From assembly GCF_902498195.1 (NCBI RefSeq), contig NZ_CABVIY010000004.1:620001-684000 (forward strand): DNA of 64,000 nucleotides. The letters are read 5' to 3'. Of the stretch, positions 1 to 7,520 are shown in pieces. How positions within the stretch are numbered: position 1 is the stretch's first letter; each line of letters opens with the position of its first letter. The stretch comes from Pseudomonas fluorescens. GTDB taxonomy: Bacteria; Pseudomonadota; Gammaproteobacteria; Pseudomonadales; Pseudomonadaceae. The position numbers were made by a program, and so were the translations under genes. The notes under the pieces were generated by a model that did no database searches, had not been told where the DNA came from, and saw only the letters and a list, made by a program, of their open reading frames with translations.

Positions 1-552
1 ATCGACCTTGCCGGCCTGCACCCAGGCGACCGTGGCGTCATGGGCGCCGGAGTAGCCCACGCGACTGAAGTACGTCTCCGGCTTGATGCCATCCTTGAGC
101 ATGAAGTAACGCGGCATCAGGCTGCCCGAGGTGGAGGACACCGAACCGAAGGCGAATGACTTGCCCTTGAGGTCGGCGAGGGATTTGACGTTCGGGTCGG
201 CGGTGATGAATTTGCTGGTGAACTTCGCGTCCTGCTCACGCTGGACCAGGGGGATCGCATTGCCGGTTTTCAGGCGTGCCTGGACGAAGGTGAAACCGCC
301 CAGCCAGGCCAGGTCGATGCGGTCGGTGGCCAGTGCCTCGACCACGGCCGGGTAATCGCTCACCGGCACGAACTCGACCTTCATGCCCAGTTGCTGCTCC
401 AGATAAGCGCCCAGCGGCTTGAATTTGCGCAGCAGTTCGGTGGGCGCTTCATCGGGGATCGCGCTGACTTTCAGGGTGTCCGCCGCCTGCGTGAGCAAGG
501 TGCAGACCGACAGGGTCAAACCGACGGCCAATGCCAGGGTACGCTTGAGCAT
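1..552 (-). CDS. PhnD-family ABC transporter substrate-binding protein (oxyanion type, possibly selenate), 3' part outside window
   Basis: The N-terminal 184 residues of a periplasmic binding protein are visible; the gene runs off the left edge. Residues 1-23 form a Sec signal peptide (hydrophobic LALAVGLTLSV, cleavage after LTQA). The mature part starts TLKVSAIPDEAPTELL and contains DRIDLAWLGGFTFVQA and VKSLADLKGKSFAFG, typical of the PhnD/phosphate-phosphonate-phosphite binding family. Close pseudomonad relatives, as I recall, are annotated as putative selenate-binding proteins; the ligand is not proven. Start chosen at 552 because GGAG lies about 7 bases upstream. It lies 108 bp downstream of arsH on the same strand, so an oxyanion ligand fits the context. 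ATPase and permease genes would be expected beyond the edge. Confidence 0.8.
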   Translation of the reverse strand, partial: MLKRTLALAVGLTLSVCTLLTQAADTLKVSAIPDEAPTELLRKFKPLGAYLEQQLGMKVEFVPVSDYPAVVEALATDRIDLAWLGGFTFVQARLKTGNAIPLVQREQDAKFTSKFITADPNVKSLADLKGKSFAFGSVSSTSGSLMPRYFMLKDGIKPETYFSRVGYSGAHDATVAWVQAGKVD

Positions 553-660
553 GGAGTTTCTCCGTTTCGTTTGCGCTGGATTGTCGATGCGCCGGATACA
601 GGGTGATTGCTGTGCGGCGCATTGAGAGGTTAGACGAAATGGAGCGATTGCATGGACGCG

Positions 661-1353
661 TCAAATTGAGCGTTGGTTGACGCGCCGGGTCAGTTCTTCT
701 GCCGATTCCTTGCGCTCGGAGTAACGGTCAACCAGGTCCGGGCGATCGCGCAGCAGCAAGGTGAATTTCACCAGCTCCTCCATCACGTCCACCACCCGGT
801 CATAGAGCGGGGACGGTTTCATGCGGTCGTCTTCATCGAATTCCAGCCAGGCCTTGGGCACCGAGGATTGATTGGGGAGGGTGAACATCCGCATCCAGCG
901 ACCCAGCACACGCAGTTGATTCACCACGTTGAAAGACTGGGAACCGCCACTGACCTGCATGACCGCGAGGGTTTTGCCCTGCGTCGGGCGCAGGGCGCCA
1001 ATCGCCAGCGGCACCCAGTCGATTTGCGCCTTGAACACGGCGGACATGGCGCCATGACGCTCCGGTGAGCACCAGACCTGTCCTTCGGACCATTGCATCA
1101 GCTCAAGCAGTTCGTGAACTTTCGGATGGTCGCTGGGGGCGTCATCCGGCAAGGGAAGGCCCGAGGGGTTGAAGATCCGTGTTTCGGCGCCGAAGTGTTC
1201 GAGCAGCCGCGCGGCTTCTTCGACCAGCAGCCGGCTGAACGACCGTGCGCGGGTCGATCCGTACAACAGCAGGATGCGTGGCTTGTGTCGCCCGTCTTCA
1301 CGGGCGATGGATGGCACCAGCGAGGGGTCGAGATTGGGCAGTGTGTCGTTCAT
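661..1353 (-). CDS. arsH: ArsH, NADPH-dependent FMN reductase / organoarsenical oxidase
   Basis: 230 aa, the usual ArsH length. ArsH is a flavodoxin-fold NADPH:FMN oxidoreductase of the cytosol that oxidises trivalent organoarsenicals and confers arsenic resistance. The FMN phosphate loop is YGSTRARSFSR (residues 31-41); SPERHGAMSAVFKAQIDW and QVSGGSQSFNVVNQLR are family blocks. It starts 11 bp after arsC, so both are probably co-transcribed. ArsH normally follows arsR-arsB-arsC in pseudomonads; here no arsR or arsB is visible upstream, and the next upstream gene is a TonB receptor. Confidence 0.92.
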   Translation of the reverse strand: MNDTLPNLDPSLVPSIAREDGRHKPRILLLYGSTRARSFSRLLVEEAARLLEHFGAETRIFNPSGLPLPDDAPSDHPKVHELLELMQWSEGQVWCSPERHGAMSAVFKAQIDWVPLAIGALRPTQGKTLAVMQVSGGSQSFNVVNQLRVLGRWMRMFTLPNQSSVPKAWLEFDEDDRMKPSPLYDRVVDVMEELVKFTLLLRDRPDLVDRYSERKESAEELTRRVNQRSI

Positions 1354-1364
1354 GGGGGCTCCGG

Positions 1365-1835
1365 TTACAGGGTGCCGATACGGTCGAGTTCACGCTTGAG
1401 CGCATCGCGATCGAGTTCGGCGAAGGGCAGGGCGAGGAACGCCCGGCAGCGTGTTTCGATGCGCGCCAGGGTCGAGTGGAACGCAGCTTTCACCACCGGC
1501 TCATCGCCTTTTACCTCGGATGGATCCGCCAGGCCCCAATGGGCTTTGAGGGCCGGGCCGAAGTACAGGGGGCATGCCTCCCCGGCGGCGTTGTCGCAGA
1601 CGGTGATGACAATGTCCGGGGGATGACTGGCGAAGGCGTCGTTGCCTTTACTGCTTAAGCCTTCAATCGCAATGCCGGCCTCCTGAAGCGTGGTCAGGCT
1701 GCGCGGCAGCACCTGGCCCCTGGGAAAGCTGCCGGCGCTGATCGCCTGCACGCCTGGCGGTGCGAGGTGGTTGAACACGGCTTCGCTGAGGATGCTGCGG
1801 CAGCTGTTGGCGGTGCACATGAACAGGATGCGCAT
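1365..1835 (-). CDS. arsC: ArsC, low-molecular-weight-phosphatase-type arsenate reductase
   Basis: 156 aa. Reduces arsenate to arsenite in the cytosol. The phosphatase-type P-loop is MCTANSCRS, with Cys7 as nucleophile, a second cysteine at 12 and Arg13. Cys80 and Cys88 in VITVCDNAAGEACP match the redox pair of the thioredoxin-coupled class. The open frame continues upstream, but the family begins at MRILFMC, so the ATG at 1835 is the start. It lies directly upstream of arsH. A direct repeat 22-46 bp upstream may be an ArsR-type operator. No arsR or arsB is linked in this window. Confidence 0.93.
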   Translation of the reverse strand: MRILFMCTANSCRSILSEAVFNHLAPPGVQAISAGSFPRGQVLPRSLTTLQEAGIAIEGLSSKGNDAFASHPPDIVITVCDNAAGEACPLYFGPALKAHWGLADPSEVKGDEPVVKAAFHSTLARIETRCRAFLALPFAELDRDALKRELDRIGTL

Positions 1836-1856
1836 GGGAGTATTTTCTCTGGCTTT

Positions 1857-1881
1857 GAATATATGGATAACCGAATATATG
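1857..1881 (-). promoter_or_regulatory. Candidate ArsR-type operator: direct repeat GAATATATG x2
   Basis: GAATATATG occurs at 1857-1865 and again at 1873-1881 in an AT-rich patch just upstream of arsC. ArsR repressors bind AT-rich repeats near the ars start, so this is a plausible operator. There is no linked arsR, and the assignment is inference. Confidence 0.35.
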
Positions 1882-1924
1882 AGTTTCCATATGTACAGGC
1901 AAGAGGCGTGTGAGGGAGGTTGTT

Positions 1925-2046
1925 CAGATTGGGTGTATATCCGTTGCTGCGGTAACGGCGGCTGGCGGTTTCGCCACGGAGCAATGCCTGCGTTCGGCCA
2001 GCGTGGTTTAACGGGGCGCCCACAAAAAAGAGTCGGCGGGCCACAT
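1925..2046 (-). repeat. Copy of the long dispersed intergenic repeat (minus orientation)
   Basis: Carries the blocks ATCCGTTGCTGCGGTAACGG, CGGAGCAATGCCTG and GTGGTTTAACGGGGCGCCCA. The same blocks recur in reverse complement at 4489-4686 and 15675-16020. Conceptual reading gives the spurious peptide GAPLNHAGRTQAL. Non-coding by context. Confidence 0.7.
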
Positions 2047-2050
2047 TCCC

Positions 2051-2139
2051 TTGTAGGAGCTGCCGAGTGCAACGAGGCTGCGATCTGTTGATTTTTTAAT
2101 GCAAGATCAAGAAATCGCAGCCTGCGGCAGCTCCTACAA
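2051..2139. repeat. Inverted repeat with perfect 15-bp arms (REP-like), overlapping the end of the TonB receptor gene
   Basis: TTGTAGGAGCTGCCG at 2051-2065 is matched by its exact reverse complement at 2125-2139, a large cruciform or transcript hairpin. The right arm supplies the TAG stop codon of the adjacent TonB receptor, so the element sits at the very 3' end of that gene and could stabilise or end both transcripts. Confidence 0.75.
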
Positions 2140-4260
2140 CAAACTCCATGACACGCCGACGTACACCCCCAATCCCTCGCCCGGCGTGGACCGTGCCGCA
2201 TCCAGTCCTTTGTCGTCGTAGCCCGGCGTGACGGTGGCGGCGTAGTGCTTGTCGGTCAGGTTGCGCATGTCCACCCAGGTCTGCCAGTCGCCCTTGGGCG
2301 CGTTGTAGCCCAGGGTCGCGCCGAACAGCGTGTAAGGATCGGCGTAGTAGCTGTTGGCGTAATCCACCGCCACCTTCGACACCAGCTGGGTGTTGAGCGC
2401 GGCGAAGAAACCCTGGGGCCAGTCGTAGCGCAGTTCGCCCTGGTAGTAGTGCATCGGCAGGCCCGGCAGGCGGTTGTCGCCGAAGCGCTCGTCGTCACGG
2501 TAGTGGAAGTCGCTGAAGGTGTAGCTCTGGCGCAGGCTCAGCTGGCCGCCATCATCCCGCGACCACAGGTTACTCTGCAGGCCGGCTTCCACGCCCTGGT
2601 GCACGGTGGGGCTGGCGTTGAGTTCATAGGGGGTGGTGGCGTTGGCATCCGGTAGCACCGAGAGCAATTCGTGGCGCACCTGGGCGTAGTACCAGGCCAG
2701 GCTCCATTGCCCCAGCGCGCTGTCGCCACGGCCGCCGAGTTCCAGGGTGGTCGCGGTCTGGTTTTGCAGTTTGACCGGATCGCGCTGGGTGCCGGTGGCG
2801 GCGCCGCTGCCGGCCGGGAACCGCTGGTTGGCGCTGTAGATCAGCGACCATGGGTGCGGCGCTTCGACCGAGCGGCTGAGATTGCCGAACAGTTGCAGCT
2901 CGGGCGTCAGTTGATAGCGCAGGCCCACCCGTGGCGCATAGTCCCAGTCGCCCAGGCTGGTCTTGCCGCCCCCGTCGGGGTAAGTCACCGCGCTTTCACG
3001 GCGCGTGTAAATGGCGGCCAGGCCGGTGGTCAACCACAGGTCGTCGGCGATCTCCAGGTCATTGCCCACATGCAGGACGCTGTCCGAACCCTGATAGGTG
3101 AAGTTGCGCATCGGCGTGCCCGGCGCATAGCCGGCGGTGTTGCCGGTGGGGATACGCACCGATTCACTGGCGCCGTCATTGGGCAGGTGCTTGGTGACTC
3201 GCAGCCCCACGGTGCTGTGGCTTTCCAGTCCCCATAGGGTGTCGCGGCGCTTGTAGTCGAACGTGCCGCTGACGTCGGTGTACGCCACCTTCAGGCGGTT
3301 GGGCCCCTCGCGCAGGTCCATCGGATAGTCGTGGTAGGCCAGGCCGGTCTGGATGCTCGAATCGTCATCGAGGTAGAAGGTGGTCTTGTTGCCGATGAAG
3401 ATGCTGCCCGGCTGTTTGCGACTGTCGTCCCGGGTCACGTAGGCCGGGTTGGCCGCTCGTGGATCATGCTCGATGGAATGCTGGGTCACCCGTCCGGCGA
3501 GGTCGTTGTCGGTCTCGCGATAACGCAGGTAAAAACGCGTCTCCAGGTTCGGGTTGAAGCGATAGCCGAAGTTGGCGATGACGCCCTGGCTCTCGCTGGC
3601 CGTGTGGTCCTGGTAGCCGTCGGACCGGGCATCGGTCACCGCCACGTAATAGTCGAAGTCGCCCAGCACCTGCCCGGAACTGACCTGGCGTTGCTGGTAA
3701 CCATGGCTGCCCGTGGCATAACGTACCTGCAACTTGGGGGCGTTGTAGCCAGTGTGGCTGACGTAATCGATGGCCCCGCCCAGGGCCAGCGCGCCCCGGT
3801 CGAAACCGTTGGCGCCGCGCAGCACTTCCACGTGGTCGAGCCACAGCGGCTCCAGCAATTCATAAGGCGTGCCGCCCGGGCCGGTCAGGGGCAGACCGTC
3901 GAGCATCGCGTACAGCCCCGAGGCATGGGCGCCCGGTGCGCGGTTGATGCCCGATCCACGGATCGAAATCTTGGCCCCTTCGTTGCCCGCCGACTGGGCA
4001 TAAACCCCCGGTTGATACGCCAGCACATCCTGGTTGCCGGCCACGCGGCCCTGCAAAGGACGGCGCAGATCGACCACGTTGGTGCCACCGGGCACCTGGG
4101 CCAGCCGGGCCTGCGCTTCCTCGACCGACGAGTCTTCGCCACTGCGATCCTCGGCCCCGATCAGCACTTGTCCCAGCTCCAGGCCTTCGGCACTGGCGGT
4201 GGCCGGACAGACAAGGGCCAGGCCCAACAACGCGGCGGGCAGGGATTTGGGCGAGGGCAT
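2134..4260 (-). CDS. TonB-dependent outer-membrane receptor
   Basis: 708 aa. A signal peptide (residues 1-24, ending ATASA) is followed by a plug domain and a C-terminal 22-strand barrel. Plug signatures: NVVDLRRPLQGRVAGNQDVL, a IRGSGINRAPGAH block and HVEVLRGANGFDRGALALGG; barrel repeats include YAPRVGLRYQLTPELQLFGN and the terminal strand YVGVSWSLL. It imports a TonB/ExbBD-energised ligand, most often a ferric siderophore. No N-terminal FecA-type signalling extension is seen, so no sigma/anti-sigma partner is implied. No clear Fur box was found in the 120 bp upstream. The stop codon lies inside a REP-like arm. The substrate cannot be assigned. Confidence 0.87.
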   Translation of the reverse strand: MPSPKSLPAALLGLALVCPATASAEGLELGQVLIGAEDRSGEDSSVEEAQARLAQVPGGTNVVDLRRPLQGRVAGNQDVLAYQPGVYAQSAGNEGAKISIRGSGINRAPGAHASGLYAMLDGLPLTGPGGTPYELLEPLWLDHVEVLRGANGFDRGALALGGAIDYVSHTGYNAPKLQVRYATGSHGYQQRQVSSGQVLGDFDYYVAVTDARSDGYQDHTASESQGVIANFGYRFNPNLETRFYLRYRETDNDLAGRVTQHSIEHDPRAANPAYVTRDDSRKQPGSIFIGNKTTFYLDDDSSIQTGLAYHDYPMDLREGPNRLKVAYTDVSGTFDYKRRDTLWGLESHSTVGLRVTKHLPNDGASESVRIPTGNTAGYAPGTPMRNFTYQGSDSVLHVGNDLEIADDLWLTTGLAAIYTRRESAVTYPDGGGKTSLGDWDYAPRVGLRYQLTPELQLFGNLSRSVEAPHPWSLIYSANQRFPAGSGAATGTQRDPVKLQNQTATTLELGGRGDSALGQWSLAWYYAQVRHELLSVLPDANATTPYELNASPTVHQGVEAGLQSNLWSRDDGGQLSLRQSYTFSDFHYRDDERFGDNRLPGLPMHYYQGELRYDWPQGFFAALNTQLVSKVAVDYANSYYADPYTLFGATLGYNAPKGDWQTWVDMRNLTDKHYAATVTPGYDDKGLDAARSTPGEGLGVYVGVSWSLL

Positions 4261-4377
4261 TGATGAAACTCCATACGGACGGGAACGGGCAGTGAAGAAG
4301 TGCGACGTAGGGAGTCACGAAGGAAACACATGGGGATTTGGTTTTTTTGGTTGAGTTGGATGGGGGCCTCGCTCCGG

Positions 4378-4463
4378 TGGGAGCGGGCTTGCTCGCGAAG
4401 AGGCCGTGTCAGTCGACATCGATGGAGAATGTCATACCGCATTCGCGAGCAAGCCCGCTCCCA
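4378..4463. repeat. REPIN (inverted pair of REP elements)
   Basis: TGGGAGCGGGCTTGCTCGCGAA at the left is answered by TTCGCGAGCAAGCCCGCTCCCA at the right around a 40-bp spacer. This is the standard fluorescens-group REPIN, mobilised in trans by RAYT transposases. Confidence 0.9.
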
Positions 4464-4488
4464 CATTGGAATTGGGTACATCAACAAG

Positions 4489-4686
4489 AGCCAGGTCGGG
4501 TTTAAGGCCGCCTCGTTTTTGCTTTTGATCTGGGCGCCCCTTTAAACCACGATGGCCGGAGCGAGGCACCGAGTGGTGGGGCTAGAGCGTTTGGTTACCT
4601 GGCGCCGGGCGGTGTTGCGTGCATCCAAGTGACTCCCCGTAAGGACGAAACCGCCGTTACCGCAGCAACGGATCTACGCCCAACCC
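4489..4686 (+). repeat. Copy of the long dispersed intergenic repeat
   Basis: Begins GCCAGGTCGGGTTTAAGGCC and ends CCGTTACCGCAGCAACGGAT, sharing ATCTGGGCGCCCC, GAGGCACCGAGTGGTGGGGC and CGTAAGG-CGAAACC blocks with the copy at 15675-16020. The stretch 4261-4689 between the TonB receptor and the RidA gene otherwise holds only a REPIN. Confidence 0.7.
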
Positions 4687-4689
4687 ACC

Positions 4690-5073
4690 TCAAGCCACCT
4701 GCGCCACACACGCATACACCACCAACTCCACCAACATCTCCTCCCGCGCCAGCCCCGCCACCACAATCGCCGCGCGGTTAGGGTAGGGCGCCTGGAAGTA
4801 CTGCGCATACACAGCATTAACCGTCGCCAGATAGCTGCGGTCAGTGACGTAGATCATCACCTGGGTCACCGCGTCCAGCGAGCTGCCCGCCGCCTCCAGG
4901 GTATGGCGCAGGTTGTCCAGGGTCTGGCGCGCCTGGGCTTCGATGCCGCCGCTGACCACCTGGCCTTGGGCATCGATGGGGATTTGTGCGGTGTAGAGCG
5001 TGCCGTTGCCGACGACGGCCCATTCCAGCGGTGCCTTGGAGGCGAACAGGTCGGTTTTGATCGCGTATTTCAT
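4690..5073 (-). CDS. RidA/YjgF family reactive-intermediate deaminase
   Basis: 127 aa, the single-domain RidA length. RidA proteins are cytosolic trimers that hydrolyse enamine/imine intermediates made by PLP or oxidase enzymes. The conserved Arg is R100 (PYPNRAAI) and the downstream acidic residue is E116 (MLVELVVY), as in active RidA members; SGGIEAQARQTLDNLRHTLE is the canonical helix. It is the last gene of the six-gene minus-strand operon, 30 bp after the DUF3726 gene. This suggests that the pathway releases an imine or 2-aminoacrylate-type product. It may be a pathway-specific paralogue rather than housekeeping RidA. Confidence 0.88.
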   Translation of the reverse strand: MKYAIKTDLFASKAPLEWAVVGNGTLYTAQIPIDAQGQVVSGGIEAQARQTLDNLRHTLEAAGSSLDAVTQVMIYVTDRSYLATVNAVYAQYFQAPYPNRAAIVVAGLAREEMLVELVVYACVAQVA

Positions 5074-5103
5074 AATGCGTATTCCTTAAAAAAACGGGAC
5101 ATC

Positions 5104-5796
5104 TCAGTCGGCGTCGCTGCCGCCACCCGCGCCATGGCGGCGCGAAGCTTCGGTGCTTTCGACCAGTACGTTTTCGGCCAATTGCTTGAGCCGTTGCCAG
5201 GTCTGTTCGTTGACGCTGAAACCCTGGGCAAGCGCGGAGGGCGAGCAGGCCTGAGGGCGGGCCGGTGTGGCCGGCTGGCTGAAGGTGACGGTGATGCTTT
5301 GCTCGATGTCCTGGGCGGTGGTGCGTGCTTCGATGTGCAGGTCGGGGCGACTGTCGCCCGCGCGCAAAGAAGCGAAGTGCACCTGGCGGGCATCGCCCCA
5401 GCGGGCCTGCACGTCCAGCCCTTGCTCGGCAGCCCGGCACAGGTAACCGAGCAGCAGCAACCGGTTGTGGCAATGATGAATCTGCAACACGGCATGGCCG
5501 TTGCGCAGTGCTTTGCCCAGCGCGAGTTCCACGGCGGTGGCGGCGCATCGCAGCACGCTCTGGCCCCTGGCATCGATCACCAGCAGGGCGCTGTCTTCGT
5601 AGCGCAGGGCGAAGGGTTGCTCGGCCTCGTTCTGTAGATAGTCCAGGGCTTTTGCCAGTGCACCGACGCCGTCCAGCCCTTGCCGTTGCAGCCAGCCGAC
5701 CATGTCGGCGGCGTCCTCGCAATCGCCGGCGGCAAAGCCCATGCCTTCGAAGGCCTTGCGGCACATCACCTGGATTTCGTTGAGGGATACGCGCAT
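5104..5796 (-). CDS. DUF3726-type protein of unknown function
   Basis: 230 aa, soluble, no signal peptide or membrane segment. It opens MRVSLNEIQVMCRKAFEGMG and resembles the DUF3726 family as I recall it (typically 200-230 aa). The central region has IHHCHNRLLLLGYLCRAAEQ, and the C-terminal 35 residues are Ala/Ser/Glu-rich and probably disordered. Start at 5796 sits 2 bp after the upstream 564-aa gene stops, so the two are almost certainly translationally coupled. Position between a BCCT carrier and a RidA protein suggests a role in amine or amide catabolism. No catalytic motif is recognised. Confidence 0.7.
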   Translation of the reverse strand: MRVSLNEIQVMCRKAFEGMGFAAGDCEDAADMVGWLQRQGLDGVGALAKALDYLQNEAEQPFALRYEDSALLVIDARGQSVLRCAATAVELALGKALRNGHAVLQIHHCHNRLLLLGYLCRAAEQGLDVQARWGDARQVHFASLRAGDSRPDLHIEARTTAQDIEQSITVTFSQPATPARPQACSPSALAQGFSVNEQTWQRLKQLAENVLVESTEASRRHGAGGGSDAD

Positions 5797-5798
5797 GG

Positions 5799-7493
5799 TC
5801 ACTGATCTCCGTGGGGCATGACCGCAAAGTTCCAGTCGTCGGCGAACGGCTGGCCAATCTCGCTCACCAGCGGTGCGCCCTGGAACAGGGTGATGCGCAC
5901 CCAGCGGCTGGATTTCGGGTCGAACTTGCCCGCGCCGAAAAACGCCAGTTTGCAGCGCAACAGGTGGATGGGCAGCATGTCGCGGTCCAGCAGGTTGGCG
6001 CGAATCTCGCCGTAGGCACACAGCGCCATGCCTTGCAGGCGGCGCACCGTGCCCTTGAATGCCGGCTGGGCGATCAGGAAGTGCGCGGTCAATTCGCCGG
6101 GATGGGCGCGCAAATGCTCGATCAGCGCGGCGTGGCAGCGCTGGATGTTGCGGGCGATGCCCAGTTGCATCTCTTTCTCGGCGCCTGGCTCCTCGGCGCG
6201 CATGCCCAGGCGCGGTTCTTCTTTTTCCGCGGAGCGATACCAGAAGAAGTGCTCGGCATCGGCGCCGCTGAAGTCATAGGCCAGGGCCCAGTCGTAGTGG
6301 TTTTCGATCAGCTCGCGCAACTGCGACAGGGGCATTTGCGCGTCCAGGCGCAAGCCTTCGACGACGCCCATCTGCTCGGCCAACGGCGTCACTTGTTCGG
6401 GGTACAACTCCAACAGCAGGCTGACCAGCAGTTCCTGGCAGCCGACGCCCGCGTGCGCTTCACACCAGGCCAGCAGGCGCGGCCACAGGTCGTCGCTGGC
6501 GGGTTGGCGATGGAGCCAGTCGGCCAGCGGGGTCAGTTCGGCCAGGGTTTGCAGGTCCTGCTCGTGCTGGCGCACGTCTTCGGTCAAGGTCTGTTGCAGG
6601 TGCAGGCGGGCCCGTTGCAGCAGGTCATGGAAACGTTGCAACCGTGCCGGATCGGCCGCTTGCGCCAGCACCCGGGCCAGGCCGGTTTCCCGCGCACTGA
6701 TCCACTGATTGATCAACTGCGGATGGTTGAGCAGGAAGGGCGCCATGCCCAACCCGGTGGCATTGCCGACGCCCAGGTAGCGCTGCAATGCCGCGTCGAG
6801 TTTCACCGCCCGTTGCGGATTACGCGCCCGGGCCATGTGCTCGATCTGTTCGATGCTGAAATGCCGCAGCAAGTACACGGTGAACATCTGCGCGCTGAAC
6901 GGCTGGTTGAAGTCCGCGTTGTCTTGCAGGCAGCCGAAGTCGGCGATGCCGAACTTGCCGTTACCGTAGACGGCGGTGGTGCGATAGAGGTAGCCCACGT
7001 CGGCCAGTTGCCGTGGATCGGGCTGGGTGCCTTCGGCCAGGGCCGCGAGGAAACGCTCGAAGTTGCGCAGGCTGCGGTTGGCGCGGGACAACACCAGCAC
7101 CCGGGCGTCGAAGCGGCCAGCCTCCTGCAACGGCACGTTGCGCTGCAGGTCGGCCAGTTGCGCGGCGTCGACATCCCCGGCCACCAGCACGAAGCTGACG
7201 TCCCATTGATCGGCGATCACCCGGTCGCTGCGTTTTTCCGGTGGCAGGTACGCCGAGAAAATCACGCAATGGTAATGCGCGTTCGGCGTGTCGATGCGGT
7301 AGATGACGGTGCCGAAGCCTTCGCCATCCAGGTCGAACCGGCTGCGCTGGATCTGCCAGTGCTGGTTCATCATCCGGCGCAGGCTGCTGCGCACGAAGCT
7401 CAAGGGGCTCTGGAAGTGGCTGCCCAGCCGGGCCAGGTCCATGACCTGGCGGGCGGGGCGCAGCGCCGGGGCTGCAATCGCGGTGTCGGACAT
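5799..7493 (-). CDS. Unassigned 564-aa cytosolic protein of the BCCT/dipeptidase operon
   Basis: I do not recognise this family. The protein is soluble, with no signal peptide. The N-terminal half (about 30-230) is alpha/beta and contains QRSRFDLDGEGFGTVIYRID, HYHCVIFSAYLPPEKRSDRV and YGNGKFGIADFGCLQ. The C-terminal half is helical with FFWYRSAEKEEPRLG and a final block HLLRCKLAFFGAGKFDPKSS. Start is placed at MSDTAIAAP (7493) because AGGA lies about 9 bases upstream; an ATG 24 bp earlier lacks one. It is 27 bp downstream of the BCCT gene and 2 bp upstream of the DUF3726 gene, suggesting that the two unknown proteins act together. Confidence 0.75.
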   Translation of the reverse strand: MSDTAIAAPALRPARQVMDLARLGSHFQSPLSFVRSSLRRMMNQHWQIQRSRFDLDGEGFGTVIYRIDTPNAHYHCVIFSAYLPPEKRSDRVIADQWDVSFVLVAGDVDAAQLADLQRNVPLQEAGRFDARVLVLSRANRSLRNFERFLAALAEGTQPDPRQLADVGYLYRTTAVYGNGKFGIADFGCLQDNADFNQPFSAQMFTVYLLRHFSIEQIEHMARARNPQRAVKLDAALQRYLGVGNATGLGMAPFLLNHPQLINQWISARETGLARVLAQAADPARLQRFHDLLQRARLHLQQTLTEDVRQHEQDLQTLAELTPLADWLHRQPASDDLWPRLLAWCEAHAGVGCQELLVSLLLELYPEQVTPLAEQMGVVEGLRLDAQMPLSQLRELIENHYDWALAYDFSGADAEHFFWYRSAEKEEPRLGMRAEEPGAEKEMQLGIARNIQRCHAALIEHLRAHPGELTAHFLIAQPAFKGTVRRLQGMALCAYGEIRANLLDRDMLPIHLLRCKLAFFGAGKFDPKSSRWVRITLFQGAPLVSEIGQPFADDWNFAVMPHGDQ

Positions 7494-7520
7494 TATTATT
7501 GTTCCTGGACGAATCATGAT

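Noticed and set aside
4261..4400. A Fur box for the first TonB receptor
   Set aside because: No 19-bp palindrome resembling a Fur site was found before the start codon.
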